This document shows positions 21,230 through 33,374 of a stretch of DNA of 64,000 nucleotides, one piece after another. The notes beneath the pieces are model-generated. The model saw nothing but the letters and a program-made list of their open reading frames with translations. It was not told where the DNA came from and ran no database searches. Each line of letters starts with the position of its first letter. The first letter of the stretch is position 1. This DNA comes from Tetrastigma voinierianum (taxonomy: Eukaryota; Streptophyta; Magnoliopsida; Vitales; Vitaceae): assembly GCA_016808115.1 (NCBI GenBank), contig JAEQBH010002439.1, forward strand, positions 558,001-622,000, in the 5' to 3' direction. The translations under genes were made by a program, and so were the position numbers.

Positions 21230-22780
21230 AATCCTCAGATATGCAACAATCATTTAAGTACCAAATGAGACTAAACAACGACCTCATCCTAAATAAGAAA
21301 GGATATGGTATGCATCATGGTCCTTGCATTCCCATGTCGCTCTTCCACTCCCTCGCCGCACAACACCTTTACCAAATTCCTCACGCTTTGCCTCAAAACC
21401 CGATTCTAAGCATTCATGATACGCACTGGTCCCTCCTCGAAGGTCCCATCTGCATTAACAACAAGCTCACCTCAATCCACTACATGATTTGGATCTAGAG
21501 TGTACTTCCGGAGCATGGGGACATGAAATACCTCATGGACATCCGATAAACTCGTGGTAAAGCCAACCGATATAATCAGACGCACTTCGAAAGATTCGAA
21601 GGGCCGTGATATCTCTGGCGATAGCTTCGCCACTTGCCGAACCCGGGATCACCATCTCTTAGACATCACCTTCAAGAAGACATGATCACCCGCTCTAAAC
21701 CCTGTGAGGTCGTCATCAAGCCGGCTCCAGATAATCCTTCTCGCCTAGCTCCGAGCCTTGGAGAAGTCGTTTTCATATCAAATCCACCTTCTTAGAGGTG
21801 TCTCTAATCAAATCCGGACTCGTCGTAGATCTCTCTCCCACCTTCGTCCAACAAATCGGAGATCGACATGGCCTCCCATATAAAGCCTCATAGGGTGCCA
21901 TCTGTATGCTTGCTTGATTATGTTTGTTATAGGCGAACTCCACCAAGGGCAAATGCTCTTCCCACCCTTGAGATATAGGACGCATGCCTACAACATGTCC
22001 TCCAAAACCTGTATGGTTATCTCCAACTAGCCGTCTGTCTATGGATGAAAAGTAGTGTTCATCATCAACTGTGTTCCCATGGCTCCCTGGAAACTCTTCC
22101 AAAAGTGATTCGTAAACCTGGGATCCTAGTTTGATATGATAGAGACTGACACTCCATGTAACCGAACGATCTCTCGTATGCATAATCAATCCCAGTGCGG
22201 TATCACTCATAGCTTGGTGAATCGACTTGCATCACTGATCACCCCATCGCTCGCTTATTTCGTGATTTAAAATCCAAAGGATGCACCACTCACTTAGAAT
22301 CAGAGGTCGAGGAAATTATCACCCTCGTTACTGCTTGGGATCTGACTCATTTAGGTCACACAAAGTCCGCCACATGTTTCATCCCACCCGCACACAAGAT
22401 GAAGATCTCGGTACATCTTCGTGCCACCTGGGTGCACTACAAAACTAGAGCAATGGAACTCCTTGAGAATCTCATCTCTCGTGATTCGCTAACTCGGGAA
22501 ACTACAACTCACCCCTATACCGGGTTACTATCATCAATGTGAATGGCCCAAATTCCTTCATCACCGTGATCCGACTCACTTATCCCCGACGGATCTAAAT
22601 CCCTACGTCCCGTCCTCAGACTCAATCATCACTTTACTCAAAGAAGGGAAGGCATAGCCACTAAACTCCCCAAAACACTCCCGAGCCCGACCACCGTATC
22701 GAGTCTAAACTCATTCCCAATAACTCAAAGATCACCATTCACGTGAAGCTATACTTAGCCACTACTCTCCTCGTGACTTC
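21230..22780 (-). pseudogene. M integrase
   Basis: The C-terminal two thirds is clearest: EEHLPLVEFAYNKHNQASI, MAPYEALYGRPCRSPICW and VGERS at 21773-22000 (minus), the classic chromovirus integrase core end. SDVHEVFHVPMLRKYTLDP at about 21480-21540 is the C-terminal tail that precedes the chromodomain; VRIMNA and NLVKVL beyond it are remnants of that region. The zinc finger and first catalytic residues (22250-22780) are scattered in several frames. Multiple frameshifts and stops make it inactive. Confidence 0.8.
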
Positions 22781-22943
22781 CGACAGCCAGATTGTGCCAC
22801 CACATTTGCCTTACCAGATGGTAATGTAAAGTGAAGTCATAATCCTCCGTATACTCCATCCATCTACGCTTCATGTTATGTCCTATCAAAGATATACTTT
22901 AGACTTACAGGGCCTAAGAATACTAATCGTTTCAATTATATAG
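22781..22943 (-). pseudogene. M RNase H, C-terminal part (beyond inserted LTR)
   Basis: On the minus strand, the stretch just inside the LTR target site reads as the continuation of RNase H: a decayed D-H-K-S-L-type block near 22880, then MEYTEDYDFTLHYHL (about 22820-22865), the conserved end of the domain. Together with 25754-25990 it shows that the + strand LTR at 22949-25748 landed inside the RNase H coding region. Confidence 0.65.
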
Positions 22944-22948
22944 ATAAT

Positions 22949-23621
22949 TGTAACATCCCAAAAATAACCTCTCAGTTTTATTATTTTACCTTATAGTATT
23001 ATATGCTATTATAAAATTTTGTTTTATTTATTTCATATTTACTCCGCTTAAGTTATAGAAATAAAGGTTTTTTAAAGTGAAAATGTACAAATAAAACCGG
23101 AATTAATACAAGAGTCAAGGTTAAATCTGGGTAAAATGTCAAAATGAGGACCCAAAGACATCATAATGAAATAAAGAGTATATGCTAAAGTAGGAAATGT
23201 GATAAGTCGTTATGCAAATGAAATAGAAATGAAGGGCTTTAATGCAAAAATGAAAAAAAAAAGAAAGACAAAAGTAGCGCCAAACAAGGCCTTATATAAG
23301 ATAAGGATAAGACCAATTTATCTATGGAAATGAGATCAATTTCATTTTAGGGAAAAAAATACGGGAGCTGTGTGGCATGTTTTCGAGGGAGATTTCATCA
23401 CCCCGTTTGATTTTCTCATTTTTCTTGGATCTACTTGTGGTCAGAAAGAAGAAAAGAAGAAAAGGTGAAAGGAAAGTTCACAGTCCAAGAAGGCTACAAT
23501 TGAGAGAGGGGAGAAGCCATCTTTGACTCTACTTGCTTCAAGATATGAAGAAGGAAAGCTGTGAGGAGGTTAAAAAGACTAAGGTATGGATATCGTCAAT
23601 GTTTAAAAGGATCACAATTTG

Positions 23622-23665
<44 letters not shown>

Positions 23666-25748
23666 TGAGTTAGGAGTTCAAGCAGCCTTTTTGCTTTGAT
23701 TAGGATTGGTTTTGAGGAATTTTTGTATAAAGGAAATGTTAGGGTTTTAGGGGAGATGCTGTTAAATTTTTTCCAAAACCCATGTTTTTGTTTTGGTCAT
23801 AACTTGGCCATTACTCATCTAAATTGAGTGATTCAAATTTCTAGGTAAACTAGACTTTTAGGAGAATAAATTTTCTTAAAATAAGTGTATTCAAATTTAG
23901 ACCTTATTGTACCTAGAAATTCATCTAAGGGGAGCTCTGTTTGTAGGAAATTTCTGGTTCTATTTTGAAAATAGAGTAGTCTTGATTGTTTAGGACATAT
24001 CTTGAGTTTTGATCCTCCGAATTGGATGATTCTACTGAAAATAGACTCATAGAACTATCATTTTCTTGAAGGAAGTTTGGGAAAAATATGGCTCATTTGT
24101 TCCTAGAAAATTTTACAATTCAAGGTGTACTGGGTAGAAATCAACCCTAACCAGAAACACTAGCATGCATGACTGATTTTTCTTCGTTTGTTCTCTGATT
24201 GTGACGTATTTGTAATGGATTAGGGGCTGGTGATGATAAAACCTGAGCTAAGATAAGGATACAAGGAATAGGAGTCAAGAATCGACAATCTTTTTGGTTT
24301 GTTCTTCATACTTCTTATTTCAAGTTTTGTGTTTGTTTATCAAACAAATCTAGATTGTTAGTTATGAAATCTGTGTTTTTGGTTTGAACCAGTTAAATCT
24401 GAAATGTTTGACAAACATCTACATATGTGCTTCTATTTGAACCATAAATGAATTTGTTTGAGTGTTGGTTAATTTATTTATAAATGAACTATGTAGCAAA
24501 GAACATGACTAAAGGATTCACGTATACAAGCCGAACTGGCTCAGAAATATAATCGTATTGTGGAAACGTGAAAATGGTATTGTAAAATGACTAATTATTA
24601 ATGCCCTTAAGAGAATTGTAACCATCATGTTCGGAAGTTAGGATACTGGTATACCAATAAGGGTCATCTTAGTACTCATGAATCAAATGATTTATAGTGG
24701 CATACCGATCCGTAGCTCAATTTAGACAAGATCGATAGCGCACACAAATGCAAATGTAAAATAACCACCAGCCCACCTAATAGTATTGAGTTATTAAACG
24801 TTTTATACCGCCACAAGACAACGGACCATGCCTGATTCCATTATCCTACGCACCGAAAGTTTCTGCTAGATTCGCATGGAAAAATGATTAATAGCCAGTG
24901 AATTGAGTCAGACAGAATAATAACACTCGGGAGCATGAAAGATGAGAATTATTGTATTTCTATATTCGAGACAAAATGAAAGTATGTTAAACTACAATAA
25001 AATGGTATACTTATAAATATTGCATGGATCACATGAGTAGTAATGTTGAAAAAATTGTTTGAAAAAATATAAAGAATGTTTTTGAGATGATTAAGGACAC
25101 ATGGCAGGAAAAAGTTAATTATATATTATAAATGTGGTATACCATACTGAATGAGAATGATAAAATGTAAAGAACCAGTCAAGCATGAAATGCTTGACGC
25201 AAGGTCACGCCAGCAATGGTAGATAGTGGCAGGACCGAAGACTCCGGCAAAGAGCCTAGAGTCATCACAAATCGTATGGAGTATGGGTAAATGCCTACCA
25301 CATGCATACACTTCATTCCATAATATCATGTTACTACTTTGTATTGAAATCAAAAGATGTAAAGATCTTCATAAGAAAATTATATTTTTAATTTTTTTTT
25401 ATCATGGAATGTACTTTACATTGTGGATTTTTAAAGATAAAAGGTGAACTTTGACAAATATTTTGTAAATGACTTGGAAAGGGCATGGAAATGCCGTTTC
25501 GTATAAATATTGTACTAAAGTATAGTAATGGGGCCTCTAGAAAAGATATAATGCATACTTCTTATATTAATGAATGTGAATAAGTAGTGATATCATATTC
25601 ACATATATAAATATGATTAAATGGATATTAAATATCCTATCGAAAATGAGTATATGAAATGTGTTTTATAGATAAATGGATTTAGTGGTCCGTGTCCCCG
25701 GGTCCGGTCCAGCCATCGGGTTGGGTTGGGTTAAGGAGGGGTGCGGCA
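22949..25748 (+). mobile_element. Solo LTR in M RNase H, + strand
   Basis: 2,800 bp from TGTAACATCCCAAAAATAACC to GAGGGGTGCGGCA. The flanks ATAAT (22944-22948) and ATAGT (25749-25753) are a 5-bp target duplication with one change. M's RNase H sequence is interrupted exactly here, and no primer site or coding region adjoins, so this is a solo LTR. It is the same superfamily as T1's LTR (AGGACCCAAA, GTTTTAGGGGAGATG) but clearly diverged. Confidence 0.85.
23623..23662. repeat. (AT)n microsatellite
   Basis: About 20 uninterrupted TA/AT repeats inside the solo LTR 22949-25748. Likely polymorphic. Confidence 0.95.
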
Positions 25749-25753
25749 ATAGT

Positions 25754-25990
25754 GGCGCTAGATCTTCAAGGCAAAGAATATAGCTACCGACTCCATGTCA
25801 TGTGTGGGGTAATTCCACTCGTGGTTCTTTAGCTGCCTAGAACCATAAGTTACCACCTGCCCGGACTGCATCAAAACACATTCCGTGCTGCCCTAGAAGC
25901 ATCGCAAAGACACTATGTACATTATCCTTTCTGACTATCTGATAAGGGTCAGACGTAAGCCTCCTTTTCAATTCCTAGAATGCCTTCTCA
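25754..25990 (-). pseudogene. M RNase H, N-terminal part
   Basis: The minus strand shows MQSGQVVTYGSRQLKNHEW and NYPTHDMESVAIFFALKI at 25754-25880, the strands and the catalytic Glu region (HDMESVA, normally HDLELAA) of chromovirus RNase H. A stop stands for Trp before RHY, where the solo LTR interrupts. Upstream it continues from the RT connection. Confidence 0.8.
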
Positions 25991-26965
25991 CACTGGTCAT
26001 TCCACTCAAACTTAACCTCTTTCCTGGTCAATCTCGTCATAGGTACAACTAGTCTAGAGAAATCCTTAATAAATCTCTGGTAGTACCCTTCCAATCCCAA
26101 GAAACTACGTACCTCGGAGATTGACTTCGGCCTCTCCCAACTCATAATTGCCTCTACCTTCTCAAGGTCCACTGATACACCCAAAGCTAACACTACATGT
26201 CCTAAGAATTTCACTTTCGCAGCTAAAACTCTGGCCTTATTAAACTCGCGTATAATTTACGTTCTCGAGGGCCTGAGAACAACCTCAAATGATCCTTATG
26301 CTCCTCTATCTTGAGTAGATCAAGATGTCGCCAATCTATCACTACCAACTAATCTAAATAGGGCTGGAACACCTTATGCATGAGATCTATGAATGCTATT
26401 ATTCACAATCCAAAGGTATCACCATGAACTCGAAATGCTCTCAGACTTGTTCGAACGCTTTCAGGATATTAGTCTCCCTAACTCTAACCGATGATAACCA
26501 AGATGAAGATTCATCTTAGAGGAGACTCAGGCTCCTCTCAACCGGGATCGTACAACCATCAACCGCTTGGCAAATGATACCGATCTTGATTTGTGAACTG
26601 TTCAACTCAGCCTGCACAATGTACGTATGGTCTTCATTCTTTCTAGAAAATAGAATCGGCTACCAAGGTGAAGTGCGTGCTTGCCTAATGGTTCCTTGTC
26701 TACCACCTCAGACTGACCTTGAGTTCCCGTAACTCAACCTACGCCTATCTCTGCGCAAAAGTCATAGAAATGGGAAACGTAATTGCTGCGTAACTACGAT
26801 AAAGTCTACATCCCTTTGTGAGGGTAATCCCGGTAACTCATCTAGAAAGACATACCCGAATTTGCAAACTACCCGAGGTAGACTCAAACCCCGTCTCGCC
26901 TTGTCCTCCAAGGTAAGGCTTACTAGCCAACCCATCAACTGTCCGTGCCACCTAGAGTCATACAC
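25975..26965 (-). pseudogene. M reverse transcriptase
   Basis: From the right: VCKFGYVFLDELPGLPSQRDV (26800-26900, minus) is the usual entry to RT. The palm is badly decayed between 26220 and 26750, and I could not place an intact F/Y-x-D-D. The connection domain is well kept at 25975-26214: FLGHVV, VSVDLEKVEAIMSWERPKS, EVRSFLGLEGYYQRFIKDFS. Lengths and order fit Tekay/Del pol. Confidence 0.8.
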
Positions 26966-26999
26966 AGTCTAGGGTAAAGCACCGTGCTTATCTCCGTAA

Positions 27000-27280
27000 A
27001 ACACCACACAAACACCGGGTCTCAGGTAGATGCAGAACTCCACATCACACTACTACCACTGTGTTCGTCAACCAGTCCATCCTGAGGATGACATCAAACT
27101 TCGACATTTCCATGACCCTTAGGTCTACAGTGAGTAGGATCCTGGAGATCTCTAACTCATAATCCTGACATATCAGATCAACACTCACCCTAGTTCCTAG
27201 GGGAGAGCTTACATGCAACGACTTTTCCAAGGTTTCAACCTCTAAAGCCCAAATCTTTCACTTACTTTAACACCCACCTC
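27000..27280 (-). pseudogene. M aspartic protease, C-terminal part
   Basis: The minus strand reads SLHVSSPLGTRVSVDLICQ, then LRVMEMSKFDVILRMDWL (27045-27230). The DVILGMDWL block is the conserved end of chromovirus protease (here Gly to Arg). The D-S/T-G active site should lie upstream, near 27280-27330, but I could not read it with confidence. It precedes RT, as expected. Confidence 0.75.
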
Positions 27281-27399
27281 CTGAATGTTCCGTGCGTCGT
27301 CCACCTCCCTCTCAATGGTCATTGCTGTCATGACCATCAAGTCCATGTCTTATAGGAGAAGTCCCATAATTTTACCCCGGATGGACAATTTGCACTATC

Positions 27400-27850
27400 C
27401 TCTAAACTTTCTCTTCTTCACTTAAAGCCATGTCTCTGCGGGCCACTGCACTCGTCCGCAAACGTGCTGTTCCGCGGAATTTAGGCACGTATTGCAGTAC
27501 TGTCATTGTTCCTTGTCTCAACTCTAGAGACTCCCGAGCCTTAGCATGTCTAGCAGATGCTGGGAAAAACTTGCCCATGAAGAGCTCTCGGAATTCTCCC
27601 CATGTCATTGCCTCTAGATTCATCGCAATCTTGATCCAATCACACCACACTTAGGATTCACCTTCTAACTAGAACACAACTAATCTTATCTTTACCGCAT
27701 TAGAGGCGATCTCCATTGCCTCTAATATCTTCTTGATCTATCGGAACCAATGATCAGCCACCATCGGATCCCCCCCTCTCATGAATGTTGGGGGATGATG
27801 TGCTTTAAACCTCTGGAGGTTACCGACTTCCAAACCCCAAATTCCGCATC
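27400..27850 (-). pseudogene. M gag
   Basis: The minus strand shows PPTFMRGGDPMVADHWF (about 27760-27815), KKILEAMEIASNAVKIRLVVF (27680-27750), VWCDW in place of the A..WW motif, then MTWGEFRELFMGKFFP and LELRQGTMTVLQYVPKF at 27480-27610. This is the Ty3/gypsy gag (retrotrans_gag) domain. Several stops lie upstream of 27650, and the CCHC knuckle was not found. Confidence 0.85.
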
Positions 27851-28374
27851 TAGGCCTCGTGAAATAAAGGCACTGCAGCGCCCATAGCCTCTATAAAGGC
27901 TTGTTGGTAAAAAACAAGTGGTGGTTGACTATTGCCCCATGGATGACCTCTACGTCCCCGTCCTTGACTTGCCATCTACACATGTCAATTAGCAAGATGA
28001 GATATTTTTTATTTATTTTTCCTTATTTCATTAGTGGTGCATAATGCTAAACACTAGTAAATATCAATTCCCAGACTATCATGTTCATTTATTTTCTGAA
28101 CCCCTATGCTCATTTATTTTCCAAACCCTTAAGGTTATGTTCTCTAACCCTAGTGTTCTTCGTTTTCTATATACAACCTATCATGCATATAATCCACACA
28201 ATATGTAACACACATTATGTAACACAATCATCACACAACAATTCATAAGAATGCATAATGAATACTTTGATACCAAGCTATGATCGAGCATTAGGCATTC
28301 ATAACCTAAGCTTTGTACTATAACCACATGTCTTAAACCCATGCCCACTAAGCCCTAGGTATTCGTATAACTAT

Positions 28375-28386
28375 GCTCTGATACCA
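28375..28386 (-). promoter_or_regulatory. Primer-binding site of M (initiator tRNA-Met)
   Basis: GCTCTGATACCA on + is TGGTATCAGAGC on minus, adjoining the LTR after 4 bases. A second, weaker copy (TTTGATACCAAGCT) lies at 28266-28279. Confidence 0.9.
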
Positions 28387-28390
28387 AGCT

Positions 28391-30581
28391 TTGACATCCC
28401 AAAACCCGAGGGTCCTATTGACAATCCGTCAACGGATGGAAGACCTATGGGTATTGCATATCTCGATACCACTAGATTACGTCCCATTCACCAGAATCCA
28501 TTCATTTTTATATATTTTATAAAAATATACAAATTTATCAAAATAGTTCATATGAGTTCGAGTTACAACTCTCTTATATACAAAATATTAAATGTAAAAT
28601 CTAGTTTTTTACAAAATGGTTTCTCAAAGCCATAGTTCGGCTTTCTTTATTCTTACGGTCCCGAATGAGGGTTAGCCGCCTGTACATAACCTGCACCTGA
28701 AAGGGGGTCCCATGAGGAGGTGAGCAATGCCCAGTGAGGATAACTCCTACAAGGGCTACTCCCCACCTAAATGCACATACAATGCTATGTTCACACAATA
28801 ATACACACATCAACATTCCGGTAAAGAATATGTCAATTCTAAATAGAATCCTACATGCCATGAAATGAGATGAGACTCATCATGCCCCATGTCCTGAGTC
28901 CTCACCGACTCCCTCACAAATGCTTATACCAAATGTGAAAACTCGTCATTGGTGTTTCATCCATTGACCAATTTTCCAAAACAAAATCTTTTTGTTTTAT
29001 AAAACAAAACCCATTTGATATACCTCCAATGTCCATTTGATTTACTCAAATCTCATGTGTTTATGCATTTGTGGGCCATGAATTTTCGGGTTCTCACCGA
29101 AAGACGCCGCATGCCTTTCTACATTTTTACGGGCTTTCACAAACGGGGATCATGTATAACCGTAACTAGCATGTCTTTCAACTCAGGGAGAATCTATCCC
29201 TACTTGATATGCCCAACACACGTATATATATATTTATTTATTTTTATGCCATGAAACCGTGAGACTCCATTGGACATAGTCCAAGGTACCGAGCTCACCA
29301 CCCATTCACCAAGAATGATTATAACCATGCACACACACCCAACTCAATGTGATGCCCCTGTGCATATACAATGTATAATAAACACTACATGGAACAATTT
29401 ATAAATTGTACTTTATGCCAAGTACAATGGATAATTATATCGAAAGCATATAATTTACATCAATTCATGCTAATATATATAACACCAATATATCGACATA
29501 TTTACAACACATTCAACATGTTATAAAATTTCCAGTAATAACACACAAAAATAGTCCACACAAACAAGCTATTCTTGTACCATAACTGGGCCATACTCAA
29601 ATTCTTTGGAAATAACTGACTCAATCTAGAAATTTCAAATTTTTATTTTATTTTATTTTTATTTTTATTTTTATTTTTTACAACTTTCAATACTGTCATT
29701 AACGACTATAAATTTAGCCATGAAGCAGTCCTCTAACTCAGCCCGAAAAACAGTCCCAACGTCCGAAAACTCAATCCTATGGTTAAGGCTGAACCACACT
29801 GCCATTTACGGCCCTTAGATTAAGAGAACCAGCCAGAGAGAAAACCCTACCTCTCAGGTTTCGCACCCACTACTCCGACTGCAGCTCTCGGGAGTGTGAC
29901 CAACTTTAATTCTAGGCCTATTGACTTCCGATCATCGGAACATCGGAACCGAAGAGTGCACGACCGGCTCTCTTTGCTCTCTTCTCTTTTTTTTTTTTCC
30001 TTTCCCATGGACGGATTTTTTTTTCTCCTCTCTTTTGTTTTCCTCTCATTTCTTTTCTTTTTCCTTTCTTTTCTTTTTCTCCTTTTCTCTTCCTTTTCCT
30101 TTTCTTTCTTTTCTCTTTCTTTTCCTTTTCTCCTCCATCGAATTGTTTCTTGGTTTCATCCAAAGAGAGGAAACTTCCTCTCACTTTCCTATTCCTCTCA
30201 CATGACATGTGTCTTCATATGATTCATTTTCCATGTGCCATGTGTCACATGGACACATGCACTAGGTGGCAAATGCAACACCACATGATTCTCATGCCAT
30301 GTGCACTTCTCTAAGCTTTCCATTTGGCATCCACATGGTCATACCATGTTGCACCACTCCATGTGTCATCCGACACATGTGCCTCGAAATACGTGAAATT
30401 TTGACTGTCTCGGAATCCAACGAAATTCAATTGGATAACTAGATTTCGCAAGATGAACTCAACAAAGTCCGCTTTCATCATCCGAGATCTAGAAATTTCA
30501 GGTTTTCAACTTGTACTACAACGACAAATTACTGTTTTGCCAATTTTTTCAGAAAAAAATGCATTTTTCTCGAGTTTTACA
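28391..30581 (-). mobile_element. 5' LTR of M
   Basis: 2,191 bp. The minus strand starts TGTAAAACTCGAGAAAAATG at 30581 and ends ...GGGATGTCAA at 28391, next to the primer site. The 30581 end is supported because similarity to LTR B (4494-6314) stops at the same TTTTACA. It contains a long CT-rich tract at 29975-30135 (purine-rich on the sense strand) and the CTGAAAGGGGGTCCC box at about 28695. Confidence 0.8.
29975..30135. repeat. Polypyrimidine (CT-rich) tract
   Basis: Irregular TTTTCTTTTCC-type low-complexity sequence within M's LTR. It produces long open frames on both strands (29896-30222 and 29918-30208) that are not genes. Corresponding tracts occur in related LTRs at about 5815, 6920, 17090 and 49230. 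Confidence 0.9.
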
Positions 30582-30924
30582 AGTGCATACATTTAACTTG
30601 AAGAAAATAATAAACTATCTAAAATAGTCCCTATTTATTTTCTCAAGAGGTCAAAGTTTAAAGAGTAAATCAATCACCTAGTCTAAGGATAAGTGACTTT
30701 TGGGATTCATTAGATTATATATCTTATTAACTTTGAGAAGCTAAACTTGCCTAAAGTAGGATAACAAGTTCTTATGGAAGTTAATTTATCTTGTACTGAT
30801 GTTTGTAATTTTGAGTGTTATATTATATACTATCAGTGCAAATTGTATATATAATTATACATGTCTTATGCAAGTAATGAACACATACTGACCAACACCA
30901 ATTTGATTCTGAAGATAAATATGT
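30582..30924. other. Unassigned, between M and copia C
   Basis: AT-rich, with no clear motif. It may be the decayed upstream part of the copia polyprotein or older flanking DNA. Confidence 0.4.
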
Positions 30925-31206
30925 TTGTCTTCTTTCTGTTACCATCAAACAATCATAGCTATAAGGATTTTAGTTGTAGTTTTGCATGATTTTTTATTTG
31001 TGCCAGATTCTAGAAAGAATTTAGTTTCTGTTTCTAAATTATGTAATGACATTTATTCAGTTTCTTTTAATAAAACTTATGTTTCTATTATGAAAGAAAA
31101 TGAAGTTGTTACATGTGGAACATGGATGAATAATCTATATCATATTGATTGTGTTGTGATTCAAGTTAATAATGTGGAAAAATTCATTGAAAAGAAAAGA
31201 GCCTAG
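30925..31206 (+). pseudogene. Copia C: protease end / GAG-pre-integrase
   Basis: From about 30975: VVVLHDFLFVPDSRKNLVSVSKL, with NDIYSVSFNKTYVSIM and GTWMNNLYHID, the Ty1/copia region that follows the protease and leads into the integrase zinc finger. The stop is at 31204-31206. Gag and the active-site part of protease are missing upstream. It continues into integrase at 31250. Confidence 0.8.
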
Positions 31207-31239
31207 TATTAATCAAACCTGCATGTCACTTAAGGTCGT

Positions 31240-31804
31240 CACATAAATTAAAACACAAAGACTAGTGAGTTGTGGGCCATTAGCCTTTTTGAACCTAGAG
31301 CAGCTACCACTATGTCAGAATTATATTCAAGGTAAAATGACCAAGAGATCCTCATTACGTTGGAGTTAGAACCGAGGGATGTTTGGATTTGATACACTTA
31401 GATGTATGTGGGCCATTTAAGGTCCAGAGCAGGTGGTTACAGCATTTCACTTTTACTATATGAATATAAAATTTAATGAAGAAGAAAGTCGAGGTCGATA
31501 AATTAAAGGAATTTAAGGCTAAGAGAAATAATTAGAAGACACATTAAATCACTTTGTTTTGATCGAGGTGGTGAGTACATGTCTATTGAAGTCGTTTTTT
31601 TCCTCAAGGAGCATGGGATCTTATTTCAGCATAGTGCTCTAGGAACTCTATAACAAAATGAAGTGGCGGAAAGAAGAAATCGAACTTTATTAGACATGGT
31701 AAGGTCAATGATGAGTTTTTCCACATTACCTTTATCCTTTTAGGGATATGCCCTAGAGACAACAACTTACATTCTAAATGTGATGCCATCCAAGTCAATA
31801 CTAA
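31240..31804 (+). pseudogene. Copia C: integrase, first part
   Basis: HLDVCGPF (about 31396) is the first catalytic Asp strand; DRGGEYMSIEV (31561-31590) carries the second; HGILFQHSALGT, NEVAERRNRTLLDMVRSMM (31660-31715) carries the Glu; then YALETTTYILNVMPSKSIL. Frameshifts and stops are scattered. The coding sequence is cut after CTAA at 31804 by the LTR T3 and resumes at about 54293, over 22 kb away. Confidence 0.85.
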
Positions 31805-33374
31805 TGTAACACCCCAAAAATAATTTTAGAATTTTTATAATATATTCTCGGGTATGAATTGAGCCAAACGGTTTTTTCTGGAAAATCGAGCAAATTGTGA
31901 AATGTGAATGAATATGTGAGTATATATTAAATGTTATATGCTAAATGAGAAACGATTGAAGCCTTAAATAAATTCCAGTTAAAAGGCAAATTAAAATTAA
32001 AATGAGGGACCTAAGAGTCAAATGATAGCTTAAATGCAATGTGAAATAAATGATAAGTGAATGTAAAATAAGGAGACTAGTGTTTTAAGTGAGAAAAATG
32101 GAAAATGGGATTTAATGAGGAAGCCAAACATGGCCTTATAATGGATATGATATTGTAATTACGATTTGGTCTTAATGCCTATTCGAAAGCAAAAAAATGG
32201 TTTTGAGAGAGAGTGAGAAAAGAAGGTTAGGGTTGAGGAGAAATCAAGGTTTTGGTGGGAGATCATCCCCATTTCTGGTTTCCTAGTGATCAAGGAGGTA
32301 GAAGGAAGCTAGGGCATAGAGTTTCAAGAGATTCAAGGTATGAACCTAAACCCTAGAAAGTTGTATTTGATGTTCGGGTTAGAAAAACTAATTAGTGCCC
32401 AAATAGTGCTATTTTGAACCCTGTTTATTGTAGGTTTTGAGCACTTTTTGTGTACTAATAAACTTAAATAACTCAATTGACACACCAAGGTCCCGACTAC
32501 ACTACTGATCGCATTTTGTGGCTATTTTAGTAGTTTTGCAAGCTAAATTAGGCTGTCGTAGTCAGATCAACGCGAAGATCCAAGCCGAACTCCTGAGTCA
32601 TAGTGCTAAGTCAAAAGGAAATTGGAGCAGAAAATGGAAGAATTCTTCGCAACCTACTCCTGTGTCTTGTTAACCCCATTTTTTACCAGCTTTTTTGTAC
32701 CTTTTTCCCAAACTACCCTCTTTGTATTTTTAGTAGTTTATACGTTTTTGTAGTTTCCCTTGATTCTGAGTAGTATATAAGCCTTAGTCAAGCTCTGTCA
32801 AGCCCTCATTTTCCCTCATTTTCTCGCTTGCCAAACACCCCCTGAGGATGACAACACAGAGGATGGTTGGCTAAGCTCCTTCTATCCTTGAAGAGTAAGG
32901 CTGTTGGTAGGGTTTTGAGGTAAACTGCTGGTCCTCTTGTTTTTAACGCAAGCAGTTGTTGTCATTTATGTCTCTATCTCTCACTTTAGGTTTAAATCCT
33001 TTTGATGTATCCTGATTGACCAGTACTTGGCAATCTTTGTGTTCAAGAGATGCTTATTACTGTATCCACCGATGCTCGCTTAGTCACTTACTATTTGTCG
33101 TAGGTAGATCAAAGGATCGCTTTTATCAGTTTTGAAAAAACATATTAACAATATATGGCATTCTGTACACAAATGCTAAAGGCTTCTCAAGAGGAATTAT
33201 TGGGTGGTTCGCTTTTATAGCTAATGAAGATCCTGTCGAAATGACTATAGGTCATTCTCCCCAACGCGAGGAAATGGACTTGAGGACCTCTCATTTGCCC
33301 TAAAACTCCAAACCCAATGGCCCGAGACTTCAAGGAGCTCTTTTTACATTTTACTACATTTTACTGGTAGTCTT

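Larger units (their letters stand above)
21185..30581 (-). mobile_element. Chromovirus M (Tekay/Del-like), minus strand
   Basis: Read on the minus strand: 5' LTR 30581-28391, primer site 28386-28375, gag, protease, RT, RNase H (split by a + solo LTR at 22949-25748), integrase and the polypurine region near 21190. Its 3' LTR is missing at the expected place, or is represented only by the diverged fragment at 15081-16730 beyond T1. All frames are broken. It is related to T1 but diverged. Confidence 0.75.

Noticed and set aside
28373..28395. Possible tRNA gene at the primer-site sequence
   Set aside because: Only the 12-base primer complement is present, without cloverleaf arms; it is a retroelement primer site.
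29896..30222. Overlapping open frames on both strands, Phe/Ser-rich and Lys/Glu/Arg-rich
   Set aside because: They come from a polypyrimidine tract inside an LTR; composition keeps both strands open. No domain.
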